From Mycobacterium intracellulare ATCC 13950 (GTDB lineage: Bacteria > Actinomycetota > Actinomycetes > Mycobacteriales > Mycobacteriaceae), in NCBI RefSeq assembly GCF_000277125.1, contig NC_016946.1, positions 5,084,001-5,148,000 of the forward strand: a stretch of 64,000 bases of DNA, written 5' to 3'. A program made the position numbers and the translations under genes. The notes under the pieces are model-generated. The model did no database searches. It saw only the letters and a list, made by a program, of their open reading frames with translations, and was not told the origin of the DNA. Below, piece after piece: positions 17,467-25,807 of the stretch (its first letter is position 1; every line of letters begins with the position of its first letter).

Positions 17467-18057
17467 ATGCCAGCAGCGCGGCGCGCCGGCCGGTGGCGCA
17501 CCGGCCAAGTGAACAGACAGCGCATCATCGATGCGGCGCGAGAACGCTTCATGCGCGACGGGTACGAACGGGCCACCGTCCGCGCGATCGCGGCCGACGC
17601 CGGTGTGGACGTCGCGATGGTCTACTACTTTTTCGGCAACAAGGAAGGTCTGTTCACCGCGTCCACGCTGACCGGTCCCGAGCACCCGTTGCACCAGCTG
17701 GCCACACTGCTCGACGAGGGGACCGAACGGGTCGGCGAACGGCTGGCGCGCCGCTTCCTCGAGCACTGGGAACAAGGCGCCGTGTTCGAGCCGTTCCTGA
17801 CGCTGTGGCGTTCGGCGGCGATCCACCCCGAGGCGCGAAAGGTGTTGCACGACAGCCTCGCCGGCCCGATCGCCGAGCGGGTCGCGACGGAATTCGGGGT
17901 TGCCGATGCCGAGCTACGGGTCGAGCTGGTGGCCAGCCACCTGGCCGGGCTCGCCTTCGCGCGCTACCAGCTCAAGATCGAGCCGCTCGCGTCGACCAGC
18001 ATCGAGGACCTGGTCGGCCGGCTGGGGCCGACGCTGCAGCGGTATCTGACCGATTAA
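17467..18057 (+). CDS. TetR-family transcriptional regulator
   Basis: A 196-residue regulator with the N-terminal helix-turn-helix RQRIIDAARERFMRDGYERA, then ADAGVDVAMVYYFFGNKEGL (about residues 45-63). The C-terminal domain resembles the large AcrR/TetR_C group. ATG at 17467 is preferred because of a possible leaderless promoter. GTG at 17461 would add two residues. Its last four bases overlap the convergent echA1 stop region. The divergent ICMT-like gene is the obvious target. Confidence 0.83.
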   Translation: MPAARRAGRWRTGQVNRQRIIDAARERFMRDGYERATVRAIAADAGVDVAMVYYFFGNKEGLFTASTLTGPEHPLHQLATLLDEGTERVGERLARRFLEHWEQGAVFEPFLTLWRSAAIHPEARKVLHDSLAGPIAERVATEFGVADAELRVELVASHLAGLAFARYQLKIEPLASTSIEDLVGRLGPTLQRYLTD

Positions 18058-18830
18058 GTGCCCGTCCACTTGGGTGGGCGCTTCTCGGCGAAGGCGATCG
18101 CGCCCTCCTTGGCGTCGTTGGAGGAGAACACCGGGGCGAGCAGCTTGTTCTGCTCGGCGAACATGGTCTCGGGGCTCCAGCCGCGGGACTCGACGATGAT
18201 CTGCTTGGTGGCGGCCACCGCCAGCGGCCCGTTCGCGGCGATCTTCTCGGCCAGCTCGATCGCCGCGTCCAGCGCCGATCCGGGCTCGGCGAGGACGTTG
18301 ACCATTCCCAGCGCGTGCGCGCGCTCGGCGCTCAGGTTTTCACCGGTCAGTGCCAGCTCCATGGCGATCGCGGACGGGATGCGTTGCGGCAGCCGCAGCA
18401 GCCCGCCGCCCCCGGCGACCAGGCCGCGCTTGACCTCCGGGATGCCGAACGCCGAGTCCTTGGAGGCCACGATCAGGTCGGTCGCCAACGCCAGCTCGGT
18501 GCCGCCGGCCAGCGCGTAGCCCTCGACCGCCGCGATCAGCGGCTTGACTGGCGGACGTTCGGTGAAGCCCATGCCGCGGCCCTCGACGATCGGGAGCTCG
18601 CCGCGGGCGAAGGCCTTGAGGTCCATGCCCGCGCAGAACGAGCCGCCCGCGCCGGTGAGGATGCCGACCGACAGTCCGGGTTCGTCGTCGAGCCGGTCGA
18701 CGGCGGCGGCCAGGCCGTTGGCCACCGCGGAGTTGACCGCGTTCTTGGCCTTCGGCCGGTTGATCGTGATGATGAGGATCCGGTCCCGCTGTTCGACCAG
18801 GACTTCGGGTTCGTTGGCCTCTTCGCTCAC
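18054..18830 (-). CDS. echA1: Enoyl-CoA hydratase/isomerase (Rv0222 type)
   Basis: A 258-residue crotonase. The oxyanion-hole segments are SFCAGMDLKAFARG (about residues 64-77) and YALAGGTELALATD. The second catalytic Glu region is FGIPEVKRGLVAGGGG, where the Glu is present. It would hydrate 2-enoyl-CoA in beta-oxidation or a related pathway. It matches Rv0222 by position before the wax ester synthase and lipC. The C-terminal FAEKRPPKWTG is a common crotonase ending. Confidence 0.87.
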   Translation of the reverse strand: MSEEANEPEVLVEQRDRILIITINRPKAKNAVNSAVANGLAAAVDRLDDEPGLSVGILTGAGGSFCAGMDLKAFARGELPIVEGRGMGFTERPPVKPLIAAVEGYALAGGTELALATDLIVASKDSAFGIPEVKRGLVAGGGGLLRLPQRIPSAIAMELALTGENLSAERAHALGMVNVLAEPGSALDAAIELAEKIAANGPLAVAATKQIIVESRGWSPETMFAEQNKLLAPVFSSNDAKEGAIAFAEKRPPKWTGT

Positions 18831-18956
18831 GGTGCTCCCTTGTTCGTCACGCTACTGACTTGTCGGACCGATGGTAACGGTCGACGGGAACGGCGTTAAC
18901 GGCCCGGCGAGATTCGGGTTACCGCCCGCGCGAGGTCAGCGACCGTACCGACCCGG

Positions 18957-20366
18957 TCAGGCCGGCGCCATCGCGGCTTCGATTGTGGTGAGCTTCTCCG
19001 AAATCCCTGCGGCCCTGCGTATTTCGATAAAATCGTTGACCATGGCGTCGGTGACCTCGTGCGGGTCCTCGCACGTGGCCCCGTCGGCGAGCACCGAGAT
19101 GTTGAGCTGATCGACATAGCTCCACACGGTGATGTTGAGCCCACTGCCCGCGGTCAACGGGCCCACCGAATAGATCTCGGTGACCAGCGCACCGCCGACG
19201 CGGCCGCGCTCGCGCGGCCCGGGGACGTTGGAGATGTTCAGGTTGAGGATCTTGTTGTGGCCATCGCGGCCGGACGCCCACCGGAAGAAGGCCTGGGTGG
19301 GGCCCGGGGGCATGTAGGCCGCCCACCGGCTGACCAACTCCGGTCCCATCAGCTGATTGCTTTCCTTGGCGGCGATCGCGTTCTCGTGGCTGCACCGCAC
19401 CCGCTCCAGCGGATCGTCGGAATCGGTCGGCAGGCCGACCAGCACGCCGGTGAAACGATTACCGGAGATCCGCTCGGGCGAGAAGTCGAAACTCATTGGC
19501 ACCGAAGCCAACAACGGCTCGGCCTTGCCGTCGTAGCGCAACAGCAGGGTGCGCAACGCGCCCGTCGACATGGCCAGCACCATGTCGTTGATCGTCGCCC
19601 CGAGCCGCTTGCCGGTCTCCTTGACGTCGGCCAGGGCCAGTGTGGCGGTGGCGAACCGGCGTTCCGGGGTGAGCTTGTGGTTCATGAACGTCGGCGGCGG
19701 CTCGAACGGCCGCGTCAGTTCCGGGGAGAACTTGCGTGTGCTGCGGCGCACCCGGCCCAAACCCTGCGCGGTGTAGCGGATCGTGTGCGGCAGCCGCCCG
19801 ACGTGGCGGACGTGGTCGGCGAGCGCCGAGGCGACGAGCTGCCGCGTGGTCGGGGGCGGGTCGCACATGTACGGTCCGCCGTCCGGGCACGGCTGCAGGT
19901 CCATGCCGCGGGCCAACAAATTCGCCGATGCGACGCCGTCGGCGAGCGCGTGGTGAATTTTGCCGACGACCGCAATCCTGTTGTTGGCCAACCCTTCCAC
20001 GAAGTACATCTCCCAGAGCGGGCGGCTGCGGTCGAGCGGGGTGCTGGCGATTTGCCCGATGGCTTCGTCCAGCTCGCGGCGGCCCCCGGGCGGCGACACT
20101 CGCCAGGGACGGATGTGATAGTCGAGGTCGACCTCGCAGTTTTCCCGCCACATCGGGTGGTGGAAGTTGAGGGGGACCTCGATGAGCTGGTAGCAGAACG
20201 GATCGAGCTTGTTCAGCCGGCCGGCGATGACTTGTCGGAACGCGTCGACGTCCAGGGAACGCCGATCAACGTCCAGCTCGATGACGGCGGCTTTGATGGT
20301 GTGCATGTGCACGTTCGGCGTTTCGCTGTACAGCAGCACCGAGTCCCAGCCGCTAAGCCTCTTCAC
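18957..20366 (-). CDS. Wax ester synthase/diacylglycerol acyltransferase (Rv0221 type)
   Basis: A 469-residue WS/DGAT that transfers acyl groups from acyl-CoA to diacylglycerol or fatty alcohol to form storage lipid. The catalytic HHxxxDG motif is intact in GKIHHALADGVAS (about residues 137-149). The N-terminal LSGWDSVLLYSETP and the downstream region GNRFTGVLVGLPTD/NLNISNVPGP are typical. It corresponds to Rv0221. It is followed 120 bases later by echA1 and preceded by lipC, so a lipid-metabolism operon is plausible. Confidence 0.9.
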   Translation of the reverse strand: MKRLSGWDSVLLYSETPNVHMHTIKAAVIELDVDRRSLDVDAFRQVIAGRLNKLDPFCYQLIEVPLNFHHPMWRENCEVDLDYHIRPWRVSPPGGRRELDEAIGQIASTPLDRSRPLWEMYFVEGLANNRIAVVGKIHHALADGVASANLLARGMDLQPCPDGGPYMCDPPPTTRQLVASALADHVRHVGRLPHTIRYTAQGLGRVRRSTRKFSPELTRPFEPPPTFMNHKLTPERRFATATLALADVKETGKRLGATINDMVLAMSTGALRTLLLRYDGKAEPLLASVPMSFDFSPERISGNRFTGVLVGLPTDSDDPLERVRCSHENAIAAKESNQLMGPELVSRWAAYMPPGPTQAFFRWASGRDGHNKILNLNISNVPGPRERGRVGGALVTEIYSVGPLTAGSGLNITVWSYVDQLNISVLADGATCEDPHEVTDAMVNDFIEIRRAAGISEKLTTIEAAMAPA

Positions 20367-20410
20367 CGCTGCCCCTTACCCATAGAGGGACCATACTCAG
20401 CGGCGCCGGC

Positions 20411-21616
20411 TCAGATAACCTCTTTTGCCACGATCCGTGTCTTGGTGCGATAAACCTGGTTGAGGAACAGGGAGGCGACGTGTGCCGCCGCGCCGGCGCG
20501 CTCGCCGTCGATGAGGTCGTATCCGTGGCCCGCACCGGGCAACTCCAGGTAGCCCACCGTCGAATGCGACACCGTCCGCAGCCGCTCGACGAAGCTGCGC
20601 GCCTGCTCCACCGGGATGACGCTGTCCTTGCTGCCGTGAATCACGAGGAAGGGAGGCGCATTACGGTGCACTCGGGCGATCGGCGAGGCGGCCCGGAATA
20701 CCTCGGGGTGACGGGCGATCGACTTTCTCACCACGACCCGTTCCAGGAATTCGACGAACCGGGCGCGCTCCGCCGTCGAGCGGTCCTCCCAGTCGTAGCG
20801 GCCATAAATTCCGACGACCGCGTCCACCGACGTGTCCGCACCCTCGGGCAGCTTCGCCCGGTACTCCGGGTCGTCGGGGGTCAGCCCGGCCAGCGCGCAC
20901 AGGTGGCCGCCGGCCGAACACCCCGCTATCGCAACGAAATTGCGGTCGCCGCCGAACTTGTCGACGTTGGCGCGCGCCCACGCGATGGCGGTTTTGACGT
21001 CGACGATGTGGCGCGGCCAGCGGTGGTGCGGCGCGACGCGGTAGTCGACCGCCAGGCACACCCACCCCTGCTCGGCCAGCCGCGACATCAGCGCGGACCC
21101 CTGACCCATGCACCTGCCGTGCACCCAGGCGCCGCCCGGCAGGAAGATCAGGACCGGCGCGGGTTGCGCGGGCAGGTCTTTGCGGCGCCAGACGTCGAGC
21201 ACCTGTGCGGGGTGGTCCCCGTAGTGGACGCCCCGGCGATAAAGGTGGCGCCGCTGGCGCAGGCCGTCCCAGATCGGCGGTGTCCGTTCGGCCGCCGGCC
21301 AATCCATCTCGAGGTCCGCCGCCGACACGACCCCCCGCAACGCCGCGAGGGAGACCTGCCGCGTGCTCTCACGGTCCCGGCGCCGCGCGTCGTTGATCCC
21401 CGGCGTGAACCAGTCCTTGGTCGCCGCGGAGATCGCCTCGGGCGCGTGCCGCGCGCCCCACACGCCCATGGCGGTGATGCCGGCCAGCGGCTCGAGGTGT
21501 TTGCCGACCACCGGCAGCGACGCCCCGGCCACGCTCAGTGCCAGCGCATAGTCGGCGGGACCGGCCCGCAGCAACCACTTCATCCACGGTGTGAAACCCG
21601 GTCGGTTCGCCGTCAT
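20411..21616 (-). CDS. lipC: Alpha/beta-hydrolase esterase (LipC, Rv0220 type)
   Basis: A 401-residue carboxylesterase of the hormone-sensitive-lipase-like group. The oxyanion motif is FLPGGAWVHG, the nucleophile elbow GCSAGGH holds the catalytic Ser (about residue 230), and downstream GSKDSVIPVEQ and GAGHGYDL supply the Asp and His. About 150 N-terminal residues precede the hydrolase domain. Mycobacterial LipC is known as a surface-associated esterase. Only 44 bases separate it from the downstream wax synthase gene. Confidence 0.87.
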   Translation of the reverse strand: MTANRPGFTPWMKWLLRAGPADYALALSVAGASLPVVGKHLEPLAGITAMGVWGARHAPEAISAATKDWFTPGINDARRRDRESTRQVSLAALRGVVSAADLEMDWPAAERTPPIWDGLRQRRHLYRRGVHYGDHPAQVLDVWRRKDLPAQPAPVLIFLPGGAWVHGRCMGQGSALMSRLAEQGWVCLAVDYRVAPHHRWPRHIVDVKTAIAWARANVDKFGGDRNFVAIAGCSAGGHLCALAGLTPDDPEYRAKLPEGADTSVDAVVGIYGRYDWEDRSTAERARFVEFLERVVVRKSIARHPEVFRAASPIARVHRNAPPFLVIHGSKDSVIPVEQARSFVERLRTVSHSTVGYLELPGAGHGYDLIDGERAGAAAHVASLFLNQVYRTKTRIVAKEVI

Positions 21617-21784
21617 GTCGGGAACTGTACCCCCGGGCAGGTCGCCGAAACCGGTGTTTACGTAGAACCGGCTATGGTTGCGCTCACGCTTTGCCCAGGG
21701 GTGTCGCTGAAGGGGTTATTCATCCTGTTTGGAACGCATTTGGCGGTTCGCTACGCGCGCCGGATTTAGCTGCGCGCGACACGC

Positions 21785-22447
21785 TCAGACCGCCGCCAGG
21801 CTGGCGATCACCCGGTCGCCGATCAGGCGGACGCCGGTCAGCGTCAGCCCCACCTGCGCGGCCAGCGCGGCGGCGCTGTCCACCCCGACGGTGGCCCAGC
21901 GAAACCAGGGTCCGACCTCGCACGACGACTCGAGGCGGACCCAGCGCGACCGGATGCCGATGGTCTCGGCTTCGAATTCGGCGATGCAACGGCCGCCGCG
22001 GGCCAACAACTCGAAGGCGCGCGCGAGAATCCGCAGCGGGTCTCCACCGAGCCCGACGTTGCCGTCGACCAGTAACACCGTCTGCCACAAGCCCGTTCCG
22101 GGCAGCTCCTCGAACACGTCACCCAACAGGGCCGGCGCACCGCCCCGGCCCGCCAGCTGGATCGCGGTCGCGGATCGGTCGATACCGAGTGCGGGGATGC
22201 CCCGCTGGATCAGTCTCGCCACCAACCGCCCCGGACCGCAGCCCAGCTCGATGGTCGGCCCGGTGCACATCTGGGTGACGGCCTCGTCGAAAACCTCGTC
22301 GACGGCGTCACCGGATCCGCCTGAGCCGTCGGGGGGACATCGCACGCCCAACCAGCGGTGCGCCGGCAGCGGCCGCAGCTCGCCGTCGTCATGGCGGATC
22401 CAACATCGCTCCCCGCCGAGTGCCCGATCGTATAGCTGCCCCAGCAT
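21785..22447 (-). CDS. Class I SAM-dependent methyltransferase, orphan
   Basis: A 220-residue methyltransferase with motif I IELGCGPGRLVARL (about residue 66) and the acidic ribose-binding residue in LGIDRSATA. DGNVGLGGDPLRIL is characteristic of a group I associate with molybdopterin-oxidoreductase and DUF2064 gene clusters, but those partners are missing here. The ATG at 22447 is preceded by GAGGGG. An upstream ATG at 22564 would add 39 residues of unlikely composition. Substrate unknown. Confidence 0.75.
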   Translation of the reverse strand: MLGQLYDRALGGERCWIRHDDGELRPLPAHRWLGVRCPPDGSGGSGDAVDEVFDEAVTQMCTGPTIELGCGPGRLVARLIQRGIPALGIDRSATAIQLAGRGGAPALLGDVFEELPGTGLWQTVLLVDGNVGLGGDPLRILARAFELLARGGRCIAEFEAETIGIRSRWVRLESSCEVGPWFRWATVGVDSAAALAAQVGLTLTGVRLIGDRVIASLAAV

Positions 22448-22608
22448 GTCTCGCCCCTCGCGTCGCGGCCGATCGGGCGGCCTGCGGACGCGCGGCCCCA
22501 GGCGGGACGTAGCGAACACGAGCCGACAAACCCCACAGCTGACGGCAAGCACGTTCGCCAGCATTGCACCGATACCCCGATCGCGGTTCGGTTAATCCAC
22601 TGCCTTGT

Positions 22609-22625
22609 GGGCCCTGCGCGGGCCC
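22609..22625 (-). terminator. GGGCCC stem-loop downstream of the alpha/beta hydrolase gene
   Basis: GGGCCC (22609-22614) and GGGCCC (22620-22625) pair around a 5-base loop, about 50 bases past the stop of the minus-strand hydrolase. Six G:C pairs and no U-tract. Weak evidence for termination. Confidence 0.3.
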
Positions 22626-22673
22626 GTTAGGGCTACGTGGCAACGCGTGTTTCGGTTCGATAGCGGCGCCGCG

Positions 22674-23519
22674 TCACCCGAACAGAAACGACTCCAGCAG
22701 CGCGTTCACCCGGGCGGGGTCCTCGAGCGCCGCGAGGTGCGCGACCCCGTCCAGGACGGTGAAGGACGCGGTAGGGATCGACTCGGCCATGGCCCGGGTT
22801 TCGGCCACCGGGAAGGTGGCGTCTTCCGCGCCGGCGACCACCAGCACCGGCGCCGTGACGCGCGCCAGCAGGGCGTGCTGATCGGGCCGGGCCGAGACCA
22901 CGCTGTGCACCGCCCAGCGGACCGAATCGGCGTTCACCGCAGCCACGTTCGTCCGCACGGCCTCGACCACGTCCGGGCGGGTGCGCAGCGTGGTCGGCCC
23001 CAGGAAGGCGCGGATGCTCGACCGGGTCAGCGGCGGCCGGATGCCGCCGAGCAGTCTCGCCAGCCACAGCATGGCGGCGTACTGAATCTTTTGCGCGACA
23101 CCGGCTTTGGAGGCGGTGCAATTCATCAGCACGGCGCGGTCGAGCCGTTCGGGGTGCAGCGCGGCGAAGGTGCCGCCGATCATCCCGCCCCAGGAGTTGC
23201 CCACGAAGTGGGCGCGGTCGATGCCGAGCCCGTCCAGCAGGTCGACGACGCAGCGCGCGCAGTCGGCGAAGCTGAAGGGCCCGCTCAGCGGCGCGCTGCC
23301 GCCGTGGCCGGGCGGGTCGACGAGCACCAGGCGATGGCTGTCGCCGAACCGGGCGGCCTGCCCGGCCCACAGGTCGCCCGTCATCAGCAGGCTCGGCCAC
23401 ATGAGGACCGCGGGACCGGTTCCGCCACTCACCTGGACCCGAAGCGTCCCGAGCGTCGTGTCGACCAATCGCGTGGCGAGGTGGGGGACGTTTGCGGGCA
23501 CGCGGCCTCCTCGTGTCAT
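22674..23519 (-). CDS. Alpha/beta-hydrolase fold protein
   Basis: A 281-residue hydrolase with the nucleophile elbow GNSWGGMIGG (Ser near residue 116), oxyanion/HG-type region VDPPGHGGSAPL, acid residue in VAGAEDATFPV and a C-terminal His in DGVAHLAALEDP. It resembles meta-cleavage-product hydrolases and lipases in size. No signal peptide. It is divergent from the lipW-like esterase with about 57 bases between. Substrate unknown. Confidence 0.8.
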   Translation of the reverse strand: MTRGGRVPANVPHLATRLVDTTLGTLRVQVSGGTGPAVLMWPSLLMTGDLWAGQAARFGDSHRLVLVDPPGHGGSAPLSGPFSFADCARCVVDLLDGLGIDRAHFVGNSWGGMIGGTFAALHPERLDRAVLMNCTASKAGVAQKIQYAAMLWLARLLGGIRPPLTRSSIRAFLGPTTLRTRPDVVEAVRTNVAAVNADSVRWAVHSVVSARPDQHALLARVTAPVLVVAGAEDATFPVAETRAMAESIPTASFTVLDGVAHLAALEDPARVNALLESFLFG

Positions 23520-23576
23520 GAACGGCAGAACACCGATAGCGGTCCCTTCATTTTCCCCGTCGGTGATACTGGATCG

Positions 23577-24476
23577 GTGACGAACGACGCTGTTCATCCT
23601 GACCTGCAAAAACTCGCCCGCTTCGCTCCCCGGCGGCTCGTCGGCCCACGCACCCTGCCTATCATGCGGGCGGCGATGGACTGGCGGGCGCGGCTGGGCA
23701 AGCCCGTCCGCGACGTCGAGGTGATCACCCTCGAGTCGGGGGCCGGCGTCCGGCTGTTCCGGCCCGCCGATGTCAGCGAGCCGACGCCCGCGCTGCTGTG
23801 GATTCACGGCGGCGGATACGTGATCGGCACCGCCCAGCAGGACGACCGGTTGTGCAGCGGGTTCAGCAGGCGGCTGGGCATCACCGTGGCGTCGGTGGAA
23901 TACCGCCTGGCGCCCGAACATCCGTACCCCGCACCGCTGGAAGACTGCTACGCGGCGCTGACCTGGCTCGCCGGGCTGCCGTCGGTGGACCGGTACCGGG
24001 TGGCCATCGGGGGTGCCAGCGCCGGCGGTGGCCTCGCCGCGGCCCTGGCCCTGCTGGCCCGCGACCGCGCCGAGGTGAGCCCCTCGTTCCAGCTGCTGAC
24101 CTATCCCATGCTCGACGACCGCAGTTCGGCGACCGAGCCCAGCGCGAACTACCGGCTCTGGGACAACCGCAGCAACCGATTCGGTTGGGCCGCATACCTG
24201 GGCGGCGCGGACCCGCAGGTCGCGGTGCCCGCCCGGCGCGACGACCTGAGCGGGCTGCCCCCGGCGTGGATCGGTGTGGGCACCCATGACCTGTTCCACG
24301 ACGAAGACCTGGCCTACGCCGAACGGCTGAAAGCCGCCGGGGTGCCGTGCCAGGTCGAGATCGTTCCCGGCGCCTTCCACGGGTTCGACCTGATCGCGCC
24401 GAAACTTCAAGTGTCGCAACAGTTCTTCGGCAGCCAATGCGACATCCTGCGCGCCGCGCTCGCCCCGGCGTCCTGA
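23577..24476 (+). CDS. lipW: HSL-family esterase/lipase (LipW, Rv0217c type)
   Basis: A 299-residue esterase of the hormone-sensitive lipase family. The oxyanion motif HGGGYVIG is intact (about residues 77-84). The nucleophile is in GGASAGGGLAAAL, Asp in GTHDLFHDED and His in GAFHGFDL. GTG start. It corresponds to Rv0217c. Members hydrolyse short-chain acyl esters. It converges on the amidohydrolase gene with an 8-base gap. Confidence 0.86.
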   Translation: MTNDAVHPDLQKLARFAPRRLVGPRTLPIMRAAMDWRARLGKPVRDVEVITLESGAGVRLFRPADVSEPTPALLWIHGGGYVIGTAQQDDRLCSGFSRRLGITVASVEYRLAPEHPYPAPLEDCYAALTWLAGLPSVDRYRVAIGGASAGGGLAAALALLARDRAEVSPSFQLLTYPMLDDRSSATEPSANYRLWDNRSNRFGWAAYLGGADPQVAVPARRDDLSGLPPAWIGVGTHDLFHDEDLAYAERLKAAGVPCQVEIVPGAFHGFDLIAPKLQVSQQFFGSQCDILRAALAPAS

Positions 24477-24484
24477 CCGCCGGG

Positions 24485-25807
24485 TCACATCGCGAAGTAC
24501 ACCAGCTCGCCGCCGATGACGGTGGCGGCCACCATGCCGGCGTCCAGCTCGGCCAGCGCCGTCGCCGGTGGCTCGCTGAGCACGCACAGGTCGCCCGGCT
24601 GCCCGGTGCGCACGGCGCGCACCCGGTCCGGTCGATCCGCGCACCCCAGAAACATCGTCAAAGCCGTTGACGGCGAGACACATTCGTCGGCGCCCAGAAC
24701 GGCACCGCTCGGTGTGGTGCGGTGCACCGCGGCGCGCATCGCCGTCCACGGGTCGCCGTGGCCGAACGGCATGTCGGTGGACAGCGCGACCGGCACGCCC
24801 GCGTCGCGCAGCGCCGCGACGCGCCACAGCTGATCGTGCTCGGCGGCGGGAACCTCGGCGAGGTACTGATCGCCGCGCTCGGCGACGAAGTTGGGCTGGG
24901 TGACCACGGTGACCCCGAGCTCGGCGAGGTCGGCCACGTTGTCGTCGGGCACCACCGCGGCGTGTTCGATGCGGTCCTGCGGGTGGCCGCCGGCCGCGCG
25001 CAGGGCGCCGATGGTCACCACCAGCTGGGCCGCGGTCACGCAGTGCACGGCGACCGGTTGGCCCGTGTTGTGCTGCCCGGCAATCCATTCCGTGAGGCCG
25101 TCGAGGTCGAGGCGGTCGTCGTGCAGGATTTTCTTGCCCGGGGACAGGAAGCTGACCCGTGGCCGGAACTCGCCGCGGCCGTGCGCCGCCGCCAGCAAGG
25201 CCCTGTCGTCGGCGTCGAGGTCGGGGGTGGCGTCGGTGACCCCGGTGACGCCGGTCGCCGTGATGCGGCGGCTGAGTTCGGCGAGGTCGGTTTCGCGTCG
25301 GTCCAGGGCCTGCGCCCAGCCGTCGTCGGCGCTGCGCAGTCGCCCGTCGGGGTGTTCGGCCAGGCCGATCCGGCCCAGCGCCTCGGAGTTGAGGATCCAC
25401 AGCGCGCCGCTGCGGTGCTGGATGCGCACGGGCACGCTGCGGACCATCGCGTCCAGAGCGGTCCGGTCGAGTTCCCCGGCGACCGAATCGTGGTAGCCGA
25501 CGGCGCGAATCCACCCGTCGGGCCCGGGCGTGGCGTTTGCCAGCAACTGGGTGAGCTCGGCTTCGGTGCTGACCCCGGGCGGTCCGACGAAAAACGAATC
25601 GAGCGCCGAGGCCGCCGAGCGCAGGTGCACGTGGTGGTCGTGCAGCCCGGGCAGCACGGTTCCGCCGCCCGCGTACAGGACGCCCTCGCCAGCGCGCGGC
25701 GTCAGCCCCTCGCCCGAGGGCGCCATCTCCTCGATCTGCGCGCCAACGCGGATGTCGGTCACGGTCCCATCCAGCAGGGTCGCCTGACGAATCAGCATGA
25801 CGGGCAA
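24485..25807 (-). CDS. Amidohydrolase (YtcJ-like metal-dependent hydrolase)
   Basis: A 440-residue amidohydrolase-fold enzyme. The beta-sandwich N-terminus leads into GLHDHHVHLRS, the metal-binding HxH pair. Further metal and catalytic residues are in VAVHCVTAAQ, DRIEHAAVV and LSTDMPFGHGDPW. The C-terminal LCVLSEPPATAL is typical of the group. The preferred start may be the internal Met at 25798. The 5' end overlaps the CoA-transferase gene by up to 16 bases, so the two are translationally coupled. Substrate unknown. Confidence 0.84.
   Translation of the reverse strand: MPVMLIRQATLLDGTVTDIRVGAQIEEMAPSGEGLTPRAGEGVLYAGGGTVLPGLHDHHVHLRSAASALDSFFVGPPGVSTEAELTQLLANATPGPDGWIRAVGYHDSVAGELDRTALDAMVRSVPVRIQHRSGALWILNSEALGRIGLAEHPDGRLRSADDGWAQALDRRETDLAELSRRITATGVTGVTDATPDLDADDRALLAAAHGRGEFRPRVSFLSPGKKILHDDRLDLDGLTEWIAGQHNTGQPVAVHCVTAAQLVVTIGALRAAGGHPQDRIEHAAVVPDDNVADLAELGVTVVTQPNFVAERGDQYLAEVPAAEHDQLWRVAALRDAGVPVALSTDMPFGHGDPWTAMRAAVHRTTPSGAVLGADECVSPSTALTMFLGCADRPDRVRAVRTGQPGDLCVLSEPPATALAELDAGMVAATVIGGELVYFAM

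Noticed and set aside
21673..21768. 31-codon hydrophobic frame (MVALTLCPGVSLKGLF...) between lipC and the orphan methyltransferase
   Set aside because: No ribosome site, no recognised relative and ends in basic residues. It could be a remnant of a lost membrane protein gene but the evidence is too thin.
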